A stretch of DNA of 45,109 bases from Mesorhizobium sp. CA8. Lineage in GTDB: Bacteria > Pseudomonadota > Alphaproteobacteria > Rhizobiales > Rhizobiaceae. The position numbers and the translations under genes are program-made. The notes below the pieces were generated by a model. The model did not search any database, was not told the DNA's origin, and saw only the letters and a program-made list of their open reading frames with translations. Location: NCBI RefSeq assembly GCF_020164955.1, contig NZ_JAIUHG010000040.1, forward strand, positions 1 through 45,109, written 5' to 3'. Shown piece by piece: positions 20,810 through 27,773 of this stretch (positions within the stretch are counted from its first letter, which is position 1; each line of letters opens with the position of its first letter).

Positions 20810-21114
20810 ATCGCCTTGTCCATCAGAGGCGTCTTCCGCTTCGGCGGAACGTAGCGCGTGGCCAGCCTTACCGTGTCGGCGTTGACCGTGACGGGAATGC
20901 CCAGGTTGACCGCGACCTTCCCTTCGTCGACATGGGTGACGTCGCCGGCCAGTTCGATCTCCTGGCCATGCGTGATCTCTGTCGTCCGGTCGATAATCGG
21001 GTGGGGAAAGTCGTAGGAGGGGATCGTCACGCTGACGCTAATCTCCGTCACGCGATCCCGCACCTTCGCGGTGATGGCGACCTCGTCGCCGACGTTCATG
21101 CCGCCCTTCGCCAT
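20806..21114 (-). CDS. small beta-rich protein of unknown function (MAKG family)
   Basis: The 102-residue product, MAKGGMNVGDEVAITAKVRD and onward, is built of short alternating strands (VTEISVSVTIPSYDFPHPI, EGKVAVNLGIPVTVNADTV) with no signal peptide. This resembles a small beta-barrel such as an SH3- or OB-like fold; I cannot assign a family. A truncated paralogue lies at 14436-14645 and a possible decayed one near 24070-24146. It is the first gene of an overlapping pair with the zinc-ribbon-like gene at 20612. Its presence in both acquired segments of this window suggests spread by mobile DNA. Confidence 0.7.
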   Translation of the reverse strand: MAKGGMNVGDEVAITAKVRDRVTEISVSVTIPSYDFPHPIIDRTTEITHGQEIELAGDVTHVDEGKVAVNLGIPVTVNADTVRLATRYVPPKRKTPLMDKAI

Positions 21115-21309
21115 AAAGGGAGTCTGGAGCGGGCAGCGGTTTAGTCAAGCAATCGCTAATGGAACGTTCGATCAGCCACCAAGTTGGGTGAATGCCGGGC
21201 GTGGAATCGGCCGCGCCGCTTTGTTGGGAGGTCTCCGGCCTCGCCCGCGCCGTGAGAGGCGTTGGAGAACTCTAGCCAAGAGTCTCGACCACTTTGGACG
21301 AGTAGCGCT

Positions 21310-21777
21310 ATGCCCCGTATGGTTTTGGCTTTTGCCTGTATTCTGTGCTCCACCGCGTTGGTTCAGCCAAAGCCATGGCAGCATTTCGGGATCAAGGAAT
21401 TTGGCTTCATATTCGATGTTCCACCCGGCTTCGCACTGTCGCAGCGTTCGGATCAGGGCGCGGCTTTCGAAGGCGAAAGACGGGCGTTCTTGGCCGTGTG
21501 GGGCGCTCGGCTGGGCACGGCCAGTTTTGAAGCCGAGATCGAGCACCGCATGATGCAGGACGAAAAAGAGGGTTGGAGATTGACGTATAGACGCCTTACG
21601 CCGAGATGGGCCAGCTATTCGGGTATCAAAGACGGCCAGATCAGGTATGTCCGGGCCATCAAAGTATGCGCCGACCGTGCCGCGCTGTTTACGATCAACT
21701 ACAGCCGTGATGAAAAGGTGCCCTACGATCCGGTTGTAATTGGCATGGTGCGGTCGTTAAGGGCGGAACGGTGCTAG
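21310..21777 (+). CDS. small exported protein of unknown function
   Basis: From the ATG at 21310 the product has 155 residues with a short signal peptide (MPRMVLAFACILCSTALVQP). The mature part reads FGFIFDVPPGFALSQRSDQG then AFLAVWGAR, a pattern seen in periplasmic proteins that begin with a short PsbP-like or DUF-type beta domain. Two Cys (in KVCADRA and the C-terminal RC) could pair. No enzyme motif is seen. The longer frame to 21262 adds a non-signal extension, so the internal ATG is preferred. It lies within the att-like interval, opposite in strand to the two small genes before it. Confidence 0.65.
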   Translation: MPRMVLAFACILCSTALVQPKPWQHFGIKEFGFIFDVPPGFALSQRSDQGAAFEGERRAFLAVWGARLGTASFEAEIEHRMMQDEKEGWRLTYRRLTPRWASYSGIKDGQIRYVRAIKVCADRAALFTINYSRDEKVPYDPVVIGMVRSLRAERC

Positions 21778-22003
21778 CGCCGATCCATCGGGCTCTCCGG
21801 CGCTTGCCGAACTTAAGAGAGAGGACTCGATGGTCTTCACTGTCATGCGCGCTCCGAATGTGGGCGGCTCTCTTTGAGGCGCTGGATATGTGCTTGTAAC
21901 CCTTCAACGGAAATGGCCAGTGGGGCAGCACGACATGAAAGCCATCCTGCCCTTTCAGTAGATCGTTTATTTCGTTTGATGAATATCAATTCACGGCGGC
22001 AGA

Positions 22004-22051
22004 ACCCACGGACTCTGACTCCGTTAGTCCTGGTTCGAATCCAGGTTCCCC
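22004..22051 (+). repeat. attachment-site-like direct repeat, distal copy (attR-like)
   Basis: This is a perfect 48-base copy of the 3' part of tRNA-Gln (19926-19973), lacking the 5' acceptor and D-arm and therefore not a tRNA gene. It diverges right after TTCCCC. It bounds a 2,078-base interval measured start to start. Confidence 0.8.
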
Positions 22052-22141
22052 CACCAGTTTTCTACGTATTCGCTGGCAGTTATTGGAATGCGAGACGCTG
22101 TGCTATCCGCTATTTACCAGCCCATAACGGCTCTCACCCGC

Positions 22142-22351
22142 CTACTTTGAGCCCTTCACGGCCAAGTGCCGGTGCCGTTCGAAGATCGCCAGCTTGTGCC
22201 CATATGTCATCCGCACCTCGGATCGGCACCCTTCGCATCTGAAGATTTTGATGCTCTTGATCCAGGAGCCTTTCCTGACGATCGTCCTGGAGCAGCGCTG
22301 ACATTGAAACATCAGGTTCTTGTCGTGCAGGTCGTTTGACAGGGGCATCAT
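22142..22351 (-). CDS. small double-CxxC zinc-ribbon-like protein, copy 1
   Basis: The 69-residue product has Cys17-x2-Cys20 (FQCQRCSRTI) and Cys39-x2-Cys42 (FRCEGCRSEV), the spacing of a four-cysteine zinc ribbon, around a conserved RKGSW segment, and a basic tail (HKLAIFERHRH). A paralogue at 24239-24454 shares about half of its residues including all four Cys. The start is one of two adjacent ATGs (22351 or 22348), just after AGGAGG. No family name is known to me; transcription-factor-like or RNA-binding roles are possible for such ribbons. It lies just outside the attR-like copy, on the minus strand. Confidence 0.7.
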   Translation of the reverse strand: MMPLSNDLHDKNLMFQCQRCSRTIVRKGSWIKSIKIFRCEGCRSEVRMTYGHKLAIFERHRHLAVKGSK

Positions 22352-22620
22352 CCCTCCTGGCCGAGCAGGCTGTGCCGACATGCCCCTCGTCCACAAGCCC
22401 ATACCAAACGCTGCAGCACAGAACCGTGAGAGAAGTCACACGATAGTTGCAGCCACCGCCAACATTCCTGCTTGGCCGATGCCGGATCGATGCGCTTCAT
22501 ATATTAGCAATCAACGATGTGTTAATAGCTACAGTGCAGCCTGTTCGAATCGGGACATCTCCCGATCGACGATCCGGCACTCGGTGTGCCGAGACGCTCG
22601 ACCGATGCGGAGCAAAACGC

Positions 22621-22854
22621 ATGAGTGTCGAAACAGCATTGGCGCAGCTACTGCGCATGATCCACCGTCGCGCCCTGAGTTTGGCGGCACTGCCGGACGA
22701 TGAGAGAGATCCATATTACGACAGCATCCGCCGGTCTTGTTGCGGAGCAGCCGAGCACATCGGTCAATCCCCCGACAATGCCGCGATCACCGCAAACAGC
22801 ATGGTCGAATTTACCCGGGCGATGGTCGGCATCATCGAGGCAGGGCGCGGGTAA
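22621..22854 (+). CDS. small hypothetical protein
   Basis: From the ATG at 22621, preceded by GGAG ten bases upstream, the product has 77 residues: MSVETALAQLLRMIHRRALS, then LPDDERDPYYDSIRRSC. It is helical, acidic in the middle, with two adjacent Cys and no signal peptide. The longer frame to 22447 crosses sequence without protein character. I do not recognise the family. It is one of several short orphan genes in this accessory strip. Confidence 0.5.
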   Translation: MSVETALAQLLRMIHRRALSLAALPDDERDPYYDSIRRSCCGAAEHIGQSPDNAAITANSMVEFTRAMVGIIEAGRG

Positions 22855-22986
22855 ATCGCTCCTCGACACACTCGCAGCGAGCTCGGGAGGTGCCGAGAAG
22901 CGCGGCTACGACGCGTTGCCTGCGACTCGCGAGGTGATAATTGCCATGCGCAGCTCGACGATCGGGCTTCCGGGGCGATCGCTATC

Positions 22987-23160
22987 TCAGATCCCGCCCC
23001 AGATGTTCGAGGACAGATGCTTGGTTGTCGGCATCACCGGCCAGCAAATATCCCGCTGATTGTCGGACGGCATGCCGTTCCGCATCCGCGTTGGCTTGCG
23101 GGCATCCTGCGCATATTTCAAGGCCGCGCCCATGCGGTTCAATGTCTTCAATATCGACAT
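22987..23160 (-). CDS. possible small protein with a short C-terminal DICWPV motif
   Basis: From an ATG at 23160 the product would have 57 residues (MSILKTLNRMGAALKYAQDA, then MPSDNQRDICWPVMPTT). The helical basic N-terminus followed by a P-S-x-x-Q-R-D-I-x-W-P segment recalls small rhizobial proteins ending in a KDIGWP-like motif. AGGGA lies upstream at plausible distance. The frame extends to 23325, but the extra part looks non-native. The call is weak and rests on motif recollection. Confidence 0.4.
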   Translation of the reverse strand: MSILKTLNRMGAALKYAQDARKPTRMRNGMPSDNQRDICWPVMPTTKHLSSNIWGGI

Positions 23161-23469
23161 AGACTTCATCCCTGGTTCGCCGAAGTCGCGACGGAGACAA
23201 TCCCCGCCGCCTTCATGATGGCGCCTTAGATGACCGACGATCGTTTCCGCCGCATTGCACGCAAGCGCAAGGCTCGTAACGAGAAGGACAGCCTTTGAAA
23301 CATTTGCATGCAAACGAGCCGCCATGGCTTGCGAGGCGTCCGGCCGCTCGGCTACTGCGGTTGCCGTTTCGAAACAAATTTGCGCTCAAGCGCCATCAAA
23401 CCGAAACCAAACTGCAGGAAAACCGCCATCGACCGGCTCGACCGGAATTTAAACAGAGGAAAAATCGAA

Positions 23470-23649
23470 ATGTCCAAGATTGTTTGCAATGCAATTCTCG
23501 CTCTTGTTGCTGTCGCCGGCTTTGCTGGTTCGGCTTATGCTCAGCAGGCGGCCCTCAATTCGTGCAGCAACCATGACGATTACTATGCCATGTGCCTGGG
23601 CGCCAACAACGGCGGCCACCATGATGGCCGCGGAAGCGATCGTCGTTAA
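23470..23649 (+). CDS. small exported protein
   Basis: This 59-residue precursor has a textbook signal peptide (MSKIVCNAILALVAVAGFAG then SAYA before QQAALNS), leaving a mature peptide of about 35 residues rich in Asn, His, Gly and Asp, with two Cys (NSCSNHDD, YYAMCLGANN) and a C-terminal HHDGRGSDRR. AGAGGA lies about nine bases before the ATG, and a strong terminator follows 15 bases after the stop. This makes it a well-delimited single-gene unit. The His/Asp content could bind metal; a disulfide between the two Cys is plausible in the periplasm. The function is unknown. Confidence 0.7.
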   Translation: MSKIVCNAILALVAVAGFAGSAYAQQAALNSCSNHDDYYAMCLGANNGGHHDGRGSDRR

Positions 23650-23663
23650 TCGACCATCCGCAG

Positions 23664-23700
23664 AAAAAGCCCCGCAGGCATCACGCCGGCGGGGCTTTTT
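23664..23700 (+). terminator. rho-independent terminator
   Basis: AAAAAGCCCCGC (23664-23675) pairs with GCGGGGCTTTTT (23689-23700) over a 13-base loop and ends in a T-run. It directly follows the small exported protein gene. Confidence 0.92.
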
Positions 23701-24238
23701 CGCGCTTCACCGCACTCTACCGGAAGACTTATACCCTCGGGTTGCTAGGTCAATTGCTCGAAGTTCGGAAAGAATGAAACTCGCTGGTGATCACGCCCAG
23801 CTTGCGCGCAGGCAGGCCATCCCCTCAACGGAATCAGTGGCAAGTCGGCGTGCATTAGGGCATCGCAGTCGCCGCATCTCATTAGCGTTAACTAATTGTA
23901 GACCGCGCTGTCCTATTCTGACACAGCGCGGTCTAATGCCACACAATGACCGTGCAGGCGGCTCTGGCCCAACGCACCCCCGCACCCAGCTGGAGCCGCC
24001 ACCCTCACCATACTCGGCCGGGTTGAATTAATCCTTACCAAATATCCTTTCTGGTGTGTTTCGCAGAAAGGTCGCCTTGCAACCAAATGCTCGGTCGGTC
24101 GAGCACGACGCTTGGCCGTGATCGCAGTTCCGTCGCCAGGAGTCACTCTCGTTACAACGCGGTAGTCTGGCGGTCGCAGGACTGAAACATTGCTACTTTA
24201 ACGTGCTATCGGTGGGTGCAATGGGAGCGTGTGGCAAA
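23701..24238. other. gene-poor accessory stretch with a strong hairpin
   Basis: I find no convincing gene in these 538 bases. A perfect 12-base inverted repeat, AGACCGCGCTGT (23900-23911) and ACAGCGCGGTCT (23923-23934), surrounds an 11-base loop without a T-run, preceded by ATTAG-N6-CTAAT (near 23880-23895). A weaker 7-base hairpin lies at 24046-24071. The minus-strand frame at about 24070-24146 may be a relic of the MAKG-type gene. Confidence 0.55.
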
Positions 24239-24454
24239 ATGTCGATTCCTCAAAACCTGAATGAGACAGATCTCAGATTCGAATGTCCAAGATGCCGGCA
24301 TCCAATTATCCGGAAAGGCTCCTGGTTCAAGTCCGTGGCTACATTCAAATGCGGGGGCTGCCAAACGTCGATACGGCTTGGATATCCGGCAAAGCTCCGA
24401 TTGTTCGAGAAACACAGGGAGTCGGCCAGCCCTGATCGCATCAGCCAAGCCTAA
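24239..24454 (+). CDS. small double-CxxC zinc-ribbon-like protein, copy 2
   Basis: The 71-residue product from the ATG at 24239 (MSIPQNLNETDLRFECPRC) has Cys16-x2-Cys19 and Cys38-x2-Cys41 and the same IIRKGSWFKS centre and basic KLRLFEKHR tail as the protein at 22142-22351. The aligned part is about 50% identical between the two. A GTG at 24203 would add 12 non-conserved residues. The gene is in the opposite orientation to copy 1, about 2 kb away. The function is unknown. Confidence 0.7.
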   Translation: MSIPQNLNETDLRFECPRCRHPIIRKGSWFKSVATFKCGGCQTSIRLGYPAKLRLFEKHRESASPDRISQA

Positions 24455-24542
24455 TAAGTTCGCGTCATCTCATCCCGACCAGGCGATGCCTCCGCTTGTA
24501 TTAGTCTTCGAGTATAGTGGCCGTCCCTGGTCGATTAGTTTT

Positions 24543-24778
24543 TCAGAAAAAGAACGCGGTGAACCGCTCCGCCGCCTCGTACCCAGCGATGCCCTTGATC
24601 TCGAGGAAATCCTCCAGACCATATTCGGCATATTCACGGCCGTTGCCGGACTGCTTGTAGCCACCGGAGGGCAGGCCCGCGTCCCAGGTCGGGTAGTTGA
24701 TGTAGACATTGCCGGAGCGCATGCGGGCGGCCGCCTGGCGCGACCGAAGACCGTGTCGTTGGCCTGCTCGACCGACTG
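24543..24778 (-). pseudogene. aldehyde dehydrogenase remnant (C-terminal fragment)
   Basis: The frame encodes the C-terminal end of an NAD(P)-dependent aldehyde dehydrogenase: RSGNVYINYPTWDAGLPSGG followed by YKQSGNGREYAEYGLEDFLE, the oligomerisation and bridging region. Just upstream, in a different frame, SVEQANDTVFG matches the preceding ALDH segment, so the gene has a frameshift and has lost about 15-20 residues between the two parts. The catalytic Cys/Glu domain and N-terminus are absent. It lies between the accessory strip and a GNAT gene and probably marks the deletion point left by element insertion or loss. Confidence 0.85.
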
Positions 24779-24831
24779 CGCAGGCCATTGAGCCCTGATC
24801 CTGGTAGCCATTGCCACGCTCCGATTCCCGG

Positions 24832-25299
24832 TCATCCGGCAATCCTCTTGCTCATATAAACGGTCGTGCCGTTCATGAACGGCTCTTCCCGGTCGACCGA
24901 GTAGCCCTGTCTTTTGTAGAGCGACACATTCGCTTCGAAGGCGCCGTTGGTCAGCAGGCGAAGCTCATGGCGCCCGGCCTCGCGCGCCTTGCCCTCTGCC
25001 CGCTCCAGCAACAGCCGGCCGATCCCTTTGCCTTGCGCCTCCGGCGCGACGCAGACATTTTCGATCCAGAGGTGATCGTCATGCGCGATGGTTTCGATCA
25101 GCCCGACGATGCGTTTGTCCTCGATGGCGAGGTCGAATGGATGCTCGGCGACGGCCTTGTCGTAGTCGGCGCGCATCGGCAGCGCCTCGCGGCCGATAAC
25201 CGGCACCCATTTGGCATAGGCGGCGCGCACGAAGTCGCGGATGGCGGCGGCATCCGCCGCCTCGGCCGCCCGAAACCGGATGGAAGAATCGATGGTCAT
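24832..25299 (-). CDS. GNAT family N-acetyltransferase
   Basis: This 155-residue acetyl-CoA-dependent acyltransferase starts MTIDSSIRFRAAEAADAAAI. Motif A is WIENVCVAPEAQGKGIGRLL with the Q-x2-G-x-G pyrophosphate loop at about 93-98, and the C-terminal segment is NVSLYKRQGYSVDREEPFMN. Neither substrate nor neighbouring partner can be identified. Composition is core-like. The start is the first ATG of the frame. Confidence 0.93.
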   Translation of the reverse strand: MTIDSSIRFRAAEAADAAAIRDFVRAAYAKWVPVIGREALPMRADYDKAVAEHPFDLAIEDKRIVGLIETIAHDDHLWIENVCVAPEAQGKGIGRLLLERAEGKAREAGRHELRLLTNGAFEANVSLYKRQGYSVDREEPFMNGTTVYMSKRIAG

Positions 25300-25583
25300 T
25301 GCAAGGCTCCAGATATGAAAAACCCCGCCGGCTGAAGTCGCGGGCCGGGCAGGAACGAACGAACCGGATCTATCCTATCGGGCTTTATCGTCGCGCAACT
25401 AGCCTGCCGCTCGGCACTCGGCGAAGGCGACGTCGCTTGGCATTGGCGGGCGCGAGGGTTGACATTGCGGCAAGCTGCAGGAGGAACCGACGAGCGTCAA
25501 GGCTCGGCCGGTGTCGGTCATTAGGCCAACCCGCTGGCAGGCCAACCCATTGCCGGCTCGCCAATCGTTCGGAAAAATCAATC

Positions 25584-25597
25584 ATTATAACTATAAT
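25584..25597. promoter_or_regulatory. AT-rich palindrome upstream of the YeiH-type gene
   Basis: ATTAT-AACT-ATAAT is a perfect inverted repeat inside an AT-rich island about 65 bases before the TTG start at 25661. The 361-base gap 25300-25660 otherwise shows no gene. It could be a regulator site or core promoter; YeiH genes often have a divergent LysR regulator, but none is here. Confidence 0.45.
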
Positions 25598-25660
25598 AAT
25601 TCGTTGGAAAGATTGGTTCGGGAATGGCATTTCGGGGACGAACGTGTCTGGAGAATTGAA

Positions 25661-26722
25661 TTGTCTTTCCTGCCTGTCACCGCGAACGATCTTCCAAACA
25701 GCCTGAACCCGGCCAATGCCGGACGCGAGCGCCCCGCCATCGCTTGGGCCTCGACCGGCGTTGTGCCGGGACTGGTGCTGGTGGCGATGATCACCAGCGT
25801 CGCCTATTCGGCGCGCGGTTTCTCCGGCCTCACTTTGTTCAGCCCGATGATCTTGGCTGTCGTCGCCGGCATGATCTATTCCAACGTGCTCGGCGTGCCC
25901 GCCCATGCCAAGGCGGGCATCGCCTTTTCGCAAAAGCGTCTGCTGCGCTTCGCCATCGTGCTGCTCGGCTTCCAACTCACGCTCGGCCAGGTGGTGGGGA
26001 TCGGCCTCGGCGGCGTCGGCATCGTCGCGGCCACGCTTGGCGCCACCTTCCTCTTCACCGTCACGCTCGGCAAGCTGATCGGCGTCGATGCCAAGCTCGC
26101 GCAGCTTATCGCCGCCGGCACCTCGATCTGCGGCGCCTCGGCGATCGTCGCCACCAACATCGTCACCGATGCGCGCGACGAGGACGTCACCTATGCGGTT
26201 GCCGCGATCACGCTGTTCGGCACCGTCGCCATGCTCGGCTTTCCGCTGCTGGCGCCGGTCTTCGGCCTGGACCAGCACGCCTTCGGCCTGTGGGCGGGAG
26301 CCTCGATCCATGAGGTGGCGCAGGTGATCGGCGCAGGCTTCCAGAATGGAACGCTTGCCGGCGAGACGGCGACCGTCGCCAAGCTGACGCGCGTCGCCCT
26401 GCTGGCGCCGATGGTGATCGCGCTCGGCGTCATGGCACGCCGCGGCAGCGGCGATGGTTCCGGCGCCAAGCCGCCCATGCCCTGGTTCGTCGTCGCCTTC
26501 GTCGCGGTCGTGGCGCTGAACAGCCTGATTGCGGTCCCGGCCCAGATCCATACCGCAATCGCTTCGGCCGCGCAGGTCATGCTGACCATGGGGCTCACCG
26601 CCATGGGCCTTCAGGCCGATATTTCCCAGCTGCGCTCGCGCGGTCTTCAGCCTCTGGTGCTGGCCTTCTCGGCGTTCATCTTCATCGCGGGCTTCAGCCT
26701 GACACTGGTGAAGCTCGTCTGA
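25661..26722 (+). CDS. YeiH/UPF0324 family putative sulfate exporter
   Basis: This inner-membrane protein has about ten hydrophobic segments. Conserved parts are KRLLRFAIVLLGFQLTLGQV, IAAGTSICGASAIVATNIVT (the family glycine-rich motif) and WAGASIHEVAQVIGAGF. The frame is open from 25511, but the first 50 residues are not membrane-like. TTG at 25661 with GGAG seven bases before it gives 353 residues (MSFLPVTANDLPNSLNPANA), close to the family length. Proposed roles include export of sulfite- or sulfonate-derived anions; the actual substrate is not known for most members. Confidence 0.9.
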   Translation: MSFLPVTANDLPNSLNPANAGRERPAIAWASTGVVPGLVLVAMITSVAYSARGFSGLTLFSPMILAVVAGMIYSNVLGVPAHAKAGIAFSQKRLLRFAIVLLGFQLTLGQVVGIGLGGVGIVAATLGATFLFTVTLGKLIGVDAKLAQLIAAGTSICGASAIVATNIVTDARDEDVTYAVAAITLFGTVAMLGFPLLAPVFGLDQHAFGLWAGASIHEVAQVIGAGFQNGTLAGETATVAKLTRVALLAPMVIALGVMARRGSGDGSGAKPPMPWFVVAFVAVVALNSLIAVPAQIHTAIASAAQVMLTMGLTAMGLQADISQLRSRGLQPLVLAFSAFIFIAGFSLTLVKLV

Positions 26723-26745
26723 GGTAGCCCGAGACCGGCCTCACC

Positions 26746-27255
26746 TCAGTCCTCGTCATCGTCCTCGAACTCACAGGCCGCGACATAGATCGCGGCGAGT
26801 TTCTCGATGCCCGCCTGGTCTTCCTTGTCGAAGCGGCCGGGCAGCGGACTGTCGAGATCGAGCACGCCGAACGCGCCTTCGGCATCGCGCAGAAGCACGA
26901 CCAGCTCCGAGCGCGAATCGGCATCGCAGGCGATATGGCCGGGAAATTCGTTGACGTCCTTGACCAGCATCGACATGTCGAGCTCGATGGCCTTGCCGCA
27001 GACACCCTTGCCGACGGCGATACGAACGCAGGCGGGCTTGCCCTGGAACGGCCCGAGCACCAGCTCGTCGTCGGAGGCGAGGAAATAGAATCCGGCCCAG
27101 TTGAGGTCGGGCACCATCTGGTAGATCAGCGCCGCGGTGTTGGCGGCATTGGCGACGGAATCGCCCTCGCCTTCCAGCAGAGCCTTCAATTGCACCGCCA
27201 ACTCCTTGTAGAAGGCCGGCTTGTCCTTGGTGTCGATGGCCGTTGCCGCGAACAT
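26746..27255 (-). CDS. msrC: free methionine-(R)-sulfoxide reductase (GAF domain)
   Basis: fRMsr reduces free L-methionine-(R)-sulfoxide in the cytosol, using thioredoxin. The single GAF domain spans nearly all 169 residues: LNWAGFYFLASDDELVLGPF, then GKPACVRIAVGKGVCGKAI and HIACDADSRSELVV. The three catalytic/resolving cysteines are Cys76, Cys86 and Cys110, with the same spacing as Cys84, Cys94 and Cys118 of the E. coli enzyme. The acidic C-terminal tail EFEDDDED is unusual but harmless. The ATG at 27255 (MFAATAIDTKDK) is preferred to the upstream start at 27303. It is divergent from the Nudix gene. Confidence 0.93.
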   Translation of the reverse strand: MFAATAIDTKDKPAFYKELAVQLKALLEGEGDSVANAANTAALIYQMVPDLNWAGFYFLASDDELVLGPFQGKPACVRIAVGKGVCGKAIELDMSMLVKDVNEFPGHIACDADSRSELVVLLRDAEGAFGVLDLDSPLPGRFDKEDQAGIEKLAAIYVAACEFEDDDED

Positions 27256-27344
27256 TCGTGTCGTCTCCGTTGCAAGCCGGCCGCACGGCCAGCTACAGTT
27301 CACCTCTCTTTGCCACCAAAACCGCCGCCGGGAAACAGTCTATC

Positions 27345-27773
27345 GTGACCTCCAGCCATTCCAGAACAGCGACGGCGAGGACGATCCGCATCGCCGCCGC
27401 CGTCATCCGCGACGACGGCGGCAGGCTGCTTCTGGTACGCAAGCGGGGCACCAGCGTCTTCATGCAGGCCGGCGGCAAGATCGAGCCGGGTGAATTGCCT
27501 GCCGCCGCCCTTGCGCGCGAATTGCGGGAGGAGTTGGGCGTTGCCGTCGATCCGGCCGCGGCCTGCCATCTCGGCTCGTTTTCTGCGCCCGCCGCCAATG
27601 AGCCGGACGCCTGCGTCGAGGCCGAGCTGTTCGAACTCTCCATCACCGGCGAGCCGGTGCCGGCGGCCGAGATCGAGGAGATGATGTGGCTTAAGCCGGA
27701 GCTGGCAAGCGGCATGGAACTCGCTCCGCTTACCGCCGATATCGTGATGCCGCGCTACGGCCGCCGGCCGTGA
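27345..27773 (+). CDS. Nudix hydrolase
   Basis: Nudix enzymes hydrolyse nucleoside diphosphates linked to another group. The 142-residue protein contains a complete Nudix box, G44-x5-E50-x7-R58-E59-L-x-E62-E63-x-G65-V66 (within GGKIEPGELPAAALARELRE). VRKRGTSVFMQAG before it resembles the 8-oxo-dGTPase/house-cleaning class. The start is probably GTG at 27345 (MTSSHSRTATART); the frame is open further upstream. Its stop overlaps the GTG of the GlxA-type regulator (GTGA), so they are co-transcribed. Confidence 0.9.
   Translation: MTSSHSRTATARTIRIAAAVIRDDGGRLLLVRKRGTSVFMQAGGKIEPGELPAAALARELREELGVAVDPAAACHLGSFSAPAANEPDACVEAELFELSITGEPVPAAEIEEMMWLKPELASGMELAPLTADIVMPRYGRRP

Noticed and set aside
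22004..22077. A second tRNA-Gln gene
   Set aside because: Only the 3' part is present; the 5' acceptor strand and D-arm are missing.
23913..24146. 77-residue minus-strand frame as a real gene
   Set aside because: Only a short stretch resembles the MAKG-type protein; the rest lacks conserved character, so it is reported only as a possible relic.
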